Origin: Nitriliruptoraceae bacterium
GTDB taxonomy: Bacteria; Actinomycetota; Nitriliruptoria; Nitriliruptorales; Nitriliruptoraceae
Direction: 5' to 3'
Assembly: GCA_007134165.1 (NCBI GenBank)
Contig: SLLJ01000231.1
Span: 1-9,747 of the forward strand
DNA length: 9,747 nt
Shown: piece after piece, positions 1 through 6,630 of the stretch
Position numbering within the stretch: the stretch's first letter is position 1
Layout: every line of letters starts with the position of its first letter
Translations under genes and position numbers: made by a program
Notes under the pieces: model-generated
Told to the model about the DNA's origin: nothing
The model's database searches: none
Seen by the model: the letters and a program-made list of their open reading frames with translations, nothing else

Positions 1-776
1 ACGTGTCGACCGAGGTCATGCCCCTCGACGACGCCCGGCGGGCCGGCGCGGTCGCCAACTTCGGGGACAAGTACGGCGAGGTGGTCCGGGTGGTGACCAT
101 CGGCGACTTCTCCAAGGAACTGTGCGGCGGCACGCACGTGCCCTCGGGGGCGGGCATCGGCCCCATCGCGGTGGTGCGCGAGGAGTCGATCGGCTCCAAC
201 ATGCGCCGGGTGGAGGCCCTCACCGGCGAGGACGCCTACCGCTTCGTCAGCCGCGAGCGGCTGGTCGCCGAGGAGGTGGCCCGGCTCACCGAGGTGCCCA
301 CCGAGCAGGCCGTCGAACGGGTCCGGGCGCTGATGGAGCGGCTCAAGGCCGCCGAGAAGCAGCTCGCGGCCCTGCGCGGCGCGAACCTGTCGCAACAGGC
401 CGCCCGCATCGCCGCGGCCGCTCCCCGCGAGCAGGGGCTGGCGGTGGTCGTGCACCGCGCCGACGGGCTGGCGATGGACGAGCTGCGCCGCCTGGCCACC
501 GAGATCCGCGGGCAGCTCGCCGAGCAGGGCGTGGTGGTGGTCGCCACCGCCACCGACGACGGCAAGGCCCAGTTGGTCTGCGCGGTCACCCGTGACCTGG
601 TCGACCGGGGGGTCGAGGCCCGACCGATCCTGCATCCGGCCGCGCAGATCGTGGGCGGCGGGGCCGGTGGCAAAGGCGACCTGGCCCAGGCCGGCGGCAA
701 GCAGGGTGCCAAGCTTCCCGAGGCGCTCGAGGTCGCGGCCGCTGAGGCCCGCCGGGCGGCCGGAGGTGGCCCGTGA
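1..776 (+). CDS. alaS: Alanyl-tRNA synthetase, C-terminal part (5' truncated by the window)
   Basis: This is the 3' end of alaS, which charges tRNA-Ala with alanine in the cytoplasm and edits mischarged Ser/Gly-tRNA. The frame is open from the window edge, so the GTG at 3 is just a codon inside the gene. Numbering from that codon, the end of the editing domain is visible as SKELCGGTHV (residues 37-46). Its C41-x3-H45 is the second half of the family's zinc site. The conserved GSNMRRVEALTG follows (about 64-75), then a charged helical, probably coiled-coil stretch (about 80-135). The DHHA1-type C-terminal domain carries the glycine-rich motif GGGAGGKGDLAQAGG (218-232), a family hallmark. The aminoacylation domain and first zinc ligands lie upstream of the window. 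The stop TGA overlaps the GTG start of ruvX (GTGA), so translation is probably coupled. Identification is very secure. Confidence 0.97.
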   Translation, partial: VSTEVMPLDDARRAGAVANFGDKYGEVVRVVTIGDFSKELCGGTHVPSGAGIGPIAVVREESIGSNMRRVEALTGEDAYRFVSRERLVAEEVARLTEVPTEQAVERVRALMERLKAAEKQLAALRGANLSQQAARIAAAAPREQGLAVVVHRADGLAMDELRRLATEIRGQLAEQGVVVVATATDDGKAQLVCAVTRDLVDRGVEARPILHPAAQIVGGGAGGKGDLAQAGGKQGAKLPEALEVAAAEARRAAGGGP

Positions 777-1360
777 GCGCCCCAGCGGCGGATGCGAGCC
801 CGGCGGCGGCCGAGCGCCTGCCGTTGACCGGTCGGCTCATCGCCATCGACCTCGGTGAGGTGCGTATCGGCCTCGCCCTGTCGGATCCGGGCCAGGTGCT
901 GGCCTCCCCGGCCGAGACCCTGGAGGTGCCCCGCAACCAGGAGGAACCGGCACTGCGCGCCTTGGTCGACGCGCTCGCCCGCCACGAAGCCGCGGGTGTG
1001 GTGGTCGGATACCCGCGCCAACTCGACGGCTCCGAGGGCAGGCCTGCCGCCCGGGCCCGGCGGCTGGCAGGGGTGCTCGAGCAGCGCACGGGGCTACCCA
1101 CTGTGCTGATCGACGAGCGTTTCACCACCACCGAGGCCGAGCGGGTCATGCTCGCCCAGGACGCCTCACGCGCCGAACGCCGGCGCAGCATCGACCGGGT
1201 GGCGGCCAGCCTGCTGCTGCAGACGGTGCTGGAGGTCCAGCGCACTCGCCGTCGGGTCGCGGCCGACGCCGACGCCGATACCGACGCCGACGCCGACGCC
1301 GATACCGACGCCGAGGCTGCCTCCGAGCTGCCGGCACGGGAGGGCGACGGGTGGCACTGA
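773..1360 (+). CDS. ruvX: Putative pre-16S rRNA nuclease / Holliday junction resolvase RuvX (YqgF)
   Basis: RNase H-fold YqgF/RuvX family protein of 195 aa. Family members process the 5' end of pre-16S rRNA or resolve Holliday junctions; which activity applies here cannot be read from sequence. Motifs in order: IAIDLGEVRIGLALSD (23-38, catalytic Asp26), VVVGYPRQLDGSEG (76-89), LIDERFTTTEA (112-122, Glu115) and SIDRVAASLLLQ (139-150, Asp141). All expected acidic residues are present. The start is the GTG at 773, inside the alaS stop (GTGA). Family proteins are usually about 140-160 aa; this one has a roughly 20-residue Ala/Pro-rich leader and a tail of about 35 residues after the last helix. 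The tail contains two exact copies of an 8-residue Ala/Asp/Thr repeat. The 3' end overlaps mltG by 10 bp. Family call is secure; the tail is unusual. Confidence 0.94.
   Translation: MSAPAADASPAAAERLPLTGRLIAIDLGEVRIGLALSDPGQVLASPAETLEVPRNQEEPALRALVDALARHEAAGVVVGYPRQLDGSEGRPAARARRLAGVLEQRTGLPTVLIDERFTTTEAERVMLAQDASRAERRRSIDRVAASLLLQTVLEVQRTRRRVAADADADTDADADADTDAEAASELPAREGDGWH
1262..1309 (+). repeat. Two exact tandem copies of a 24-bp unit inside ruvX
   Basis: Positions 1262-1285 and 1286-1309 are identical and in frame, each encoding ADADADTD. Inside each unit a GCCGAC hexamer is itself repeated. The repeat lies beyond the catalytic core, in the disordered acidic tail, so copy-number change would lengthen or shorten the tail by 8 residues without a frameshift. 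Confidence 0.95.
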
Positions 1361-2571
1361 GTCGCGGGTCGAAGTGGTTCCTCGGCTTCCTGGCGCTGAT
1401 GCTGGCCGGGGTCGCCGGCGGGCTGTACTGGGTGGCCGGTGTCCTCGAGGACGACGTGGTGCCGGGCCGGCCGGTGGAGCTGACCATCGTGCAGGGCGCG
1501 TCGTTGCGCTCGGTCAGCGACGACCTGCGTGAGCTCGGGGTGGTGGACTCAGCGACCGACTTCCGCCGCCAGGCCGACGAAGCCGGACTGGCTCAGAGCC
1601 TGCAGCCGGGCACCTACGAACTGGAGACCGGCATGAGCGACGCGGAGGCGATCGCGCTGCTCTCCGCCGGGCCGACCGTGGGCACCTCGCTGCGCTTCAC
1701 GATCACCGAGGGACTGCCCGTGGAGCTGACCCTCGAGCGGCTCGACGAGCAGTTCGACCACCTCAGCGTCGCCGACTTCCGCGCTGCGCTCGACGCACGT
1801 ACCGACGCGGGCCGCAACGCACCCGGGCTGCTGCGCCTGCCCGACTGGGTCCCCGAACCCGGCGAACCGGCCGACGCGGAGACCGCCGCCGACGACGCCG
1901 AGGAGGGTCAGGGCGAGGCAGCGGGGGATTCCGAGGGTTCGGACGAGCAGGAGCCGCCCGAGATCAACGCGCCGTTCGTCGCGCCCGAACGTCGACCGGG
2001 GGCCTTCGAACCCTACGAGGGACTGCTGTTCCCCGAGACCTATGAGGTCGCGCCGGATGCGACGGCAGTGGACGTGCTGCAGCGTATGGTCGACCAACTC
2101 GAGCGCTCCCTCGAGTTGGTCGACGAGGCGCAGATCCTGCGGACCTGGGAGGAGCAGGGCCTGCGTGTCTACGACGGGCTGATCGTTGCCAGCCTGATCG
2201 AGCGTGAGACCCGCATCGCCGATGAGCGCCCCCTGGTCTCGGGCGTGATCGCCAACCGGCTCGCTGACGGCATGCGCCTGCAGATCGACGCGACCGTGCT
2301 CTACGCCCGCGGCGAGCACACCGACCGGGTACTGCTCGAGGACACCGAGATCGACTCGCCCTACAACACCTACCAGGTCGAGGGGCTGCCGCCGACGCCG
2401 ATCGCCGGCTTCGGGGTCGCGAGCCTGCAGGCGGCGTTCGACCCGGCCGAGCACGAGTACCGCTTCTACGTGCTCGCCCCCGGTTGCCAGGGCCCACATG
2501 TGTTCGCCGAGACCCTCGAGGAGCACAACGTCAACGTCGAGGCGTTCCGTGCGGCGGGGGGCTGCGGGTGA
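1351..2571 (+). CDS. mltG: Endolytic murein transglycosylase MltG (YceG-like)
   Basis: Membrane-anchored lytic transglycosylase of 406 aa that cleaves nascent peptidoglycan glycan strands and so acts as a chain terminator. The N-terminus has a short basic stretch and one transmembrane helix (about 9-31). A LysM-like subdomain follows (about 42-110). The catalytic YceG domain contains FEPYEGLLFPETYEV (219-233), LIVASLIERETRIADERPLVSGVIANRL (277-304, split here by the catalytic Glu284 in SLIE), MRLQIDATVLY (308-318) and SPYNTYQVEGLPPTPI (336-351). The typical C-terminal signature is FYVLAPGCQGPHVFAETLEEH (372-392, near the end). An acidic low-complexity insertion (about 168-207, at least 15 Asp/Glu and no Lys/Arg) sits before the catalytic core. 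The GTG start at 1351 overlaps the ruvX stop by 10 bp and gives the expected short cytoplasmic tail before the helix. Stop overlaps the aroE start (GTGA). Identification is secure. Confidence 0.95.
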   Translation: MALSRGSKWFLGFLALMLAGVAGGLYWVAGVLEDDVVPGRPVELTIVQGASLRSVSDDLRELGVVDSATDFRRQADEAGLAQSLQPGTYELETGMSDAEAIALLSAGPTVGTSLRFTITEGLPVELTLERLDEQFDHLSVADFRAALDARTDAGRNAPGLLRLPDWVPEPGEPADAETAADDAEEGQGEAAGDSEGSDEQEPPEINAPFVAPERRPGAFEPYEGLLFPETYEVAPDATAVDVLQRMVDQLERSLELVDEAQILRTWEEQGLRVYDGLIVASLIERETRIADERPLVSGVIANRLADGMRLQIDATVLYARGEHTDRVLLEDTEIDSPYNTYQVEGLPPTPIAGFGVASLQAAFDPAEHEYRFYVLAPGCQGPHVFAETLEEHNVNVEAFRAAGGCG

Positions 2572-3446
2572 GCCGTCCGCCCGCCGGCGCTCCCTGGCCC
2601 ACGGCGGCGACTCGGCTGGTCGCACTGCTCGGTTGGCCGGTCGGCCACTCGCTGTCGCCCACGATGCACAACGCCGCCTTCGCCGAGCAGCAGCTCGACC
2701 TGGTCTACCTCGCGCTGGCCGTGCCGCCCGAAGAGCTGACCGGTGTCGTGCAGGCGCTGGGCGCGTCGGGGGCGGTCGGCGCCAACCTCACCGTTCCCCA
2801 CAAGCAGGCGGTGCTTGACTGCTGCGAGCACCTCACCGACGAAGCCCGGTTGATCGGAGCCGTCAACACCTTGGCGTGGACCACCGACGGGCTGCTCGGT
2901 GACAACACCGACGCGGCCGGGCTGCGCCTGGCGCTTCGCGACGAGGTCGATCTGCGCCCGGGTCGGCGCGCGGTGCTGCTGGGGACCGGCGGGGCGGCCC
3001 GGGCCGCGGTGGTGGCTCTGGCCCGCTGCGACCTCGAGGTGGTGGTGGTCGGGCGCCGGCCCGACGCGGCCGTTGAGCTCGCGGCGCTGGCCACGCGGGC
3101 GGGCGCTCCCGAGGCCCGTGGGCTCGACCTGGCGGACACCGTGGCGGTGCGCGAAGCGGTCGAATCCGCCCGCCTGGTGGTCAACGCCACGCCCGTGGGG
3201 ATGGCTGGCGAGGATCTGCCCGAGCCCTTCCAGGCGCTGAGCGAGGGCCAGGTGGCCTACGACCTGATCTACTCGCCGCCGCTGACGCCGTTCCTGGCCG
3301 CGGCCAGGGAGGCGGGCGCCGAGGGCCACCACGGGTTGGGCATGCTGGTCGGCCAGGCAGCGGCTGCCTACCGGCGCTGGACGGGGCAGGCCGCACCGGT
3401 GGCCACGATGTCGGCCGCGGCGCTGCGGGTGCTGGCCGCGCACTGA
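2568..3446 (+). CDS. aroE: Shikimate dehydrogenase (NADP+)
   Basis: Reduces 3-dehydroshikimate to shikimate with NADPH in the chorismate/aromatic amino-acid pathway (cytoplasm). With the GTG start at 2568 the protein is 292 aa. The frame is open further upstream, but this start overlaps the mltG stop as GTGA like the other junctions, and the family core begins soon after. Motifs: GWPVGHSLSPTMHN (22-35, shikimate-binding serines), NLTVPHK (73-79, catalytic Lys79), GDNTDAAG (111-118, catalytic Asp115), the nucleotide-binding loop LGTGGAAR (138-145), GRRPD (162-166; the paired arginines fit NADP phosphate binding, although many homologues have NRT here), NATPVGM (206-212), AYDLIYSPPLTPF (230-242) and GLGMLVGQAAAAYRRWTG (256-273). 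Length and motifs are complete. It is the last gene of the overlapping operon. Confidence 0.95.
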   Translation: MSRPPAGAPWPTAATRLVALLGWPVGHSLSPTMHNAAFAEQQLDLVYLALAVPPEELTGVVQALGASGAVGANLTVPHKQAVLDCCEHLTDEARLIGAVNTLAWTTDGLLGDNTDAAGLRLALRDEVDLRPGRRAVLLGTGGAARAAVVALARCDLEVVVVGRRPDAAVELAALATRAGAPEARGLDLADTVAVREAVESARLVVNATPVGMAGEDLPEPFQALSEGQVAYDLIYSPPLTPFLAAAREAGAEGHHGLGMLVGQAAAAYRRWTGQAAPVATMSAAALRVLAAH

Positions 3447-3634
3447 GCGCATCGCGACGCGCACGCAGAGGGCCAGGATACTCGCGCTCGGTGGTTTACT
3501 GTGCACTTTGCGTTGCGGGTCGGTCGTCCGACGCTGGAAGTTGGGGAAACCTCTTCTCGGGCAAGCGGTGTCTGGGTAGGGTCCGCGCGTCCCGGGGAGC
3601 TGCGGTCGGGAAACGACGGGTCCCGGCTGACCAC

Positions 3635-3640
3635 AGGAGG
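3635..3640 (+). promoter_or_regulatory. Ribosome binding site of the SLH-protease gene
   Basis: AGGAGG, a full Shine-Dalgarno match, five bases before the ATG at 3646. It fixes the start that also gives a proper signal peptide. The 199-bp gap after aroE should hold a promoter, but I find no convincing -35/-10 pair. A GGGTAG at 3574-3579 and a GGGGAAAC at 3543-3550 are only weakly suggestive of alternative-sigma elements. Confidence 0.85.
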
Positions 3641-3645
3641 TCGGT

Positions 3646-5601
3646 ATGTCGGTTGCACGGAATCCCGCCACCGGGTCGATCCGAGTCACCATGGTCGCGG
3701 TGACGCTGCTCACGCTGCTCGCCGGTCTGCTGGTGCTCGCCCCGCCTGCGCCGGTCCGTGCCGAGCCGGCACAGTTGGCCAACGCCTGTCCCGGGCCGGT
3801 GCCTGCCACCGCCTTCACTGACGCCTCCGAAGGCCCGCACGCCGCCGCAATCCGCTGTCTCGTCGCTTGGGATATCACCCAGGGCATCACCGCCACCCGC
3901 TATGAGCCGAGCCGAACCGTGGTGCGTGCCCAGATGGCCAGCTTCCTGGTACGCATGATCCGGGCGGCCGGCAGCGCCGTGCCGACCCCCAGCGCCTCGC
4001 AGTTCAACGACGTCGACGGCGTGCACCGCGACAACATCGAGGCACTCGCCGCCCTCCAGATCGCCCGGGGTACGGGGGCGGCCCGGTTCTCCCCGTCGCA
4101 GGAGGTCACCCGCGCCCAGATGGCGATCTTCATCGACCGCACCTTGAGTCACCTCGGCGCCCGGTCGCCGTCAGTGACCGGCGCACCGTTCGCGGACGTG
4201 GCCGCCGGCAGCGTCGCCGCTGACGCGATCGGACGGCTCGAGGCCCTGGGCGTCGTACAGGGGGTCAGCGAGGACCGCTACGACCCGGGCCGGCCGGTCA
4301 CCCGCGCCCAGATGGCCTCGTTCCTGATGCGGGCCTCGGATGTGCTCGTCGACGACGGCGTAGCCATCGTGCCCTACCTCGGTTCAGGCGACGGCGTCAC
4401 CCCGCCCCCGGTCCGGCCCGACCCCACACCAGACAACGGTGACCTGTCGCGGACCGGCTTCCCGGCCAGCTGCCCCGCGCTCGACGTGAGTCTGGAGGCG
4501 ATCAACCGCGCCACCTACCAGGTCGGCGGGCTGTTCGTGAATGCCCAGGGCCAGGTCGGCGTGGCGCGCTGGGGTACCGCCTGGGCCGTTCGTCCGCAGC
4601 TGCTGGTCACCAACGGCCATGTCGCCGACGAGTTCACCGACCTCGCGCAGCGGGGCATCGCATTGTCCCAGGCGGTGGCGATCAACTCGCGCACCGGCGA
4701 GCTGGTTCGCCTGCGCCGAGCGATCGTGCACCCGGAGTGGACCGAGCGTCGGGACGCCCTGCGCTCGCCGGACGTCGCGTTGTTCACCACGCAGGAGCAG
4801 ATGCCTCACCAGCTCGACCTCGCCGGGGCCTCGAGCGTGCTCGGGCTCGGTGACGACATGGCGGTGGTGGGCTTCCCGGCAGACGTCGATCAGTTCCTTC
4901 CCGACGCGATCCCGACGGCTAGCTCCCTGACCGGTCAGATCACGGCGCTGCGTTCCTTCACCGGCGGTGCGGTGACACGCGCCAACCTCGACATCTACCA
5001 GCATCAAGCGCCGACGACGCCGGGCACCAGTGGTGGAGCGATCGTGCACTGTGGGCTCGTGGCCGCGATCAACAACGCCGGCACGGTGCAGATGGTGGTC
5101 GGCCCTGACGGCCAGCCCCAGCGTCAGCCGGTCTCCGCGAACAACTTCGGCATCCACGTCCGCCACATCCACGGCCTGCTCAACCTGTTCGACAACAACG
5201 TGGTCGGCGGCATCGACCTGCCGGTGCCGGCCACTCAGGCTGGTGGCGGTGGTGGTGGCGTTCCGCCGACCGGTCCGACACCCAGCGACCCCAACCAGGT
5301 CCTGCTGGTGGTCTCCGCGCAGGTCGCCCAGCAGGGTCGTACCCACCAATTCGCCTTCGAGATCCGCGCCGACCTGTCGATCCGCGGGGTGAGTCAGTGG
5401 CCGGGCGGGGGGGAGTTCCAGCTGACGGGCCAGGCCAACCAGCAGGGTCAGTTCATAATCCAGGACAACGCCCAGGGTGCGCAGCTCGGCGCCTACGAGG
5501 GGGTGATCCAGGCCAACGGCTCGGTCATCGGCGTGTACTTCGAGCCCAACAGTGGCACCAGCGAGGTGTGGCAGTTCACCGGGCAGATCGTCGGTCCCTG
5601 A
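3646..5601 (+). CDS. Secreted SLH-domain trypsin-like serine protease
   Basis: A 651-aa exported protein. Residues 1-39 are a signal peptide: basic start, hydrophobic core about 14-32, cleavage likely after PVRA (36-39). Three SLH repeats follow: FTDA...RYEP...VRAQMASFL (57-105), FNDV...RFSP...TRAQMAIFI (120-167) and FADV...RYDP...TRAQMASFL (182-230). In other bacteria SLH triplets bind secondary cell-wall polymers, so surface attachment is likely. After a Pro/Asp linker (about 245-268) comes a chymotrypsin/DegP-like protease domain (about 275-515) with His325 in LVTNGHVADEF, Asp376 in SPDVALF and Ser462 in PGTSGGAI: a complete triad. Cys276 and Cys469 could form a disulphide in this domain, and Cys48 and Cys71 another near SLH1. 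A Gly6 linker (533-538) leads to a beta-rich C-terminal domain of about 100 residues (about 549-651, 'FQLTGQ', 'WQFTGQ') that I do not recognise. No PDZ domain is seen. Substrate is unknown; it could be a surface maturation or nutrient protease. Confidence 0.88.
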   Translation: MSVARNPATGSIRVTMVAVTLLTLLAGLLVLAPPAPVRAEPAQLANACPGPVPATAFTDASEGPHAAAIRCLVAWDITQGITATRYEPSRTVVRAQMASFLVRMIRAAGSAVPTPSASQFNDVDGVHRDNIEALAALQIARGTGAARFSPSQEVTRAQMAIFIDRTLSHLGARSPSVTGAPFADVAAGSVAADAIGRLEALGVVQGVSEDRYDPGRPVTRAQMASFLMRASDVLVDDGVAIVPYLGSGDGVTPPPVRPDPTPDNGDLSRTGFPASCPALDVSLEAINRATYQVGGLFVNAQGQVGVARWGTAWAVRPQLLVTNGHVADEFTDLAQRGIALSQAVAINSRTGELVRLRRAIVHPEWTERRDALRSPDVALFTTQEQMPHQLDLAGASSVLGLGDDMAVVGFPADVDQFLPDAIPTASSLTGQITALRSFTGGAVTRANLDIYQHQAPTTPGTSGGAIVHCGLVAAINNAGTVQMVVGPDGQPQRQPVSANNFGIHVRHIHGLLNLFDNNVVGGIDLPVPATQAGGGGGGVPPTGPTPSDPNQVLLVVSAQVAQQGRTHQFAFEIRADLSIRGVSQWPGGGEFQLTGQANQQGQFIIQDNAQGAQLGAYEGVIQANGSVIGVYFEPNSGTSEVWQFTGQIVGP

Positions 5602-5799
5602 CCGGAGGCGTGATACGGCGGCCACGGTGTCGGAGCGTCGCAACCGGCGAGGCCCCGGAGCGTGTGGCCTGCTCACGGCGCATCGGAACTCGGTTGCCTG
5701 ATGGCGACCGGGGTGCACGTCAGGCCGCCGGCGTCTCCCCCTCCGCCCTCGAGCGCGTGATCCGCTCGCGACACCACGTCCCCGGCCGACCGCACCGGC

Positions 5800-6630
5800 T
5801 CAGAACACCACCTCGACGGCCAGCAGTCCTTCGGCGCGCTCCCGGCCGCTGAGCGCCAGGCAGAAGTCGACCGCGTCGAGGTGCAACGACGGCCCACCAC
5901 CTCGGTGGGTGAAGCGCCCGCCGGCCGGTCCGGTCAGGATCAGCGACACCGGCTGGTCATGGCTGCGGGCCCACTCGGCGGCGACGTCCATCACGATCCG
6001 GCCGTCGTGCTCGGCGGTGAGTTCGAGCTGACCGCCGGTGGCACGAACCACGTCGACACGGTGCATCCACTGGTCGCGCAGGTACACGACGTCGACGAGG
6101 TGGCCGAGGCGGATGGGGCCCAGCGGTCCGGGCACCTTCACGCGACGCATCGGGCCTGGGGTGCGGTACCGGCCGCGGATCGCCTTGGGAGCGATGGCTT
6201 CGAGCTGCTCGCACAGCTCGGCGGGGGAGAGGTGGTCGCGGTCGTCGACCTGTACCTCGTTGATGCCGTCGACCAGCGGCCGGCCGGTGCCGCGCACCCG
6301 GCGCCGGCCGCGCAGCAGTTGCGCGGCGTTCTCCCGCATCGAGGCGTTGGCCTCGGCGGCGCCGAGCAGGTGCGCGACCATCCGGCGGATGTCCCAGGCC
6401 TCGCAGGCAGTCGGTCGCTGCCACTCGTCCGCATCGAGCCCGGCGAGCAGGGTCAGGAGTCGGTCGTACTCGGTGGTGGCCAACTGCACCATCTCGTCGC
6501 CGTCGATGCGTGCGAGGGCGCCGAGGTCGATCGCGCCGCGGCCGGGGTCGTGACCGGAGGTGCGGCCGGCGTCGTCGCTGGTGCCGGGGTCGGTGGCCAT
6601 CGCCGTGTCCTTGGGGTTTCGGGTGGTCAT
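5800..6630 (-). CDS. Maleylpyruvate isomerase-like (MDMPI/DinB-fold) mycothiol-dependent family protein
   Basis: A 276-aa protein with the N-terminal architecture of the actinobacterial MDMPI/DinB-fold family, whose members use a metal centre and often mycothiol; most have unknown substrates. The helical bundle starts around 36; DADEWQRPTACEAWDIRRMVAHLLG (about 66-90, not shown whole in databases here) holds the likely metal ligand His87. The second ligand pair appears as D186-x3-H190 in YLRDQWMHRVDV, where the characterised family member has Glu-x3-His. The C-terminal part (about 205-276) ends in DAVDFCLALSGRERAEGLL and resembles the family's C-terminal domain. The frame is open to 6804, but ATG 6630 has a good Shine-Dalgarno (AAGGA) and overlaps the stop of the upstream TetR gene as ATGA, so I chose it. 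The first 30 residues look unstructured. Co-transcription with TetR suggests it is that regulator's target, for example in detoxification; the substrate is not inferable. Confidence 0.82.
   Translation of the reverse strand: MTTRNPKDTAMATDPGTSDDAGRTSGHDPGRGAIDLGALARIDGDEMVQLATTEYDRLLTLLAGLDADEWQRPTACEAWDIRRMVAHLLGAAEANASMRENAAQLLRGRRRVRGTGRPLVDGINEVQVDDRDHLSPAELCEQLEAIAPKAIRGRYRTPGPMRRVKVPGPLGPIRLGHLVDVVYLRDQWMHRVDVVRATGGQLELTAEHDGRIVMDVAAEWARSHDQPVSLILTGPAGGRFTHRGGGPSLHLDAVDFCLALSGRERAEGLLAVEVVF

Noticed and set aside
3519..3532. GTCGG-TCGT-CCGAC hairpin in the gap after aroE
   Set aside because: Five-bp stem without a T-run; too weak to call a terminator or operator.
2466..3896. 476-aa open frame on the minus strand across aroE and the SLH-protease start
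   Set aside because: It is the antisense of strongly identified genes; the peptide is Arg/Gly/His-rich with no family motifs, as expected from high-GC shadow frames.
5406..5413. Run of seven G in the SLH-protease gene as a phase-variation switch
   Set aside because: Seven G is short for slippage-driven variation in GC-rich DNA and the frame is intact on both sides; nothing else supports switching.
5620..5669. GGCCAC/GTGGCC inverted repeat after the SLH-protease as a terminator
   Set aside because: Six-bp arms with a 38-bp spacer and no T-run; not convincing as a terminator in GC-rich DNA.
4384..5718. 444-aa open frame antisense to the SLH-protease
   Set aside because: The plus-strand frame has a signal peptide, SLH repeats and a catalytic triad; the antisense peptide has only compositionally biased residues.
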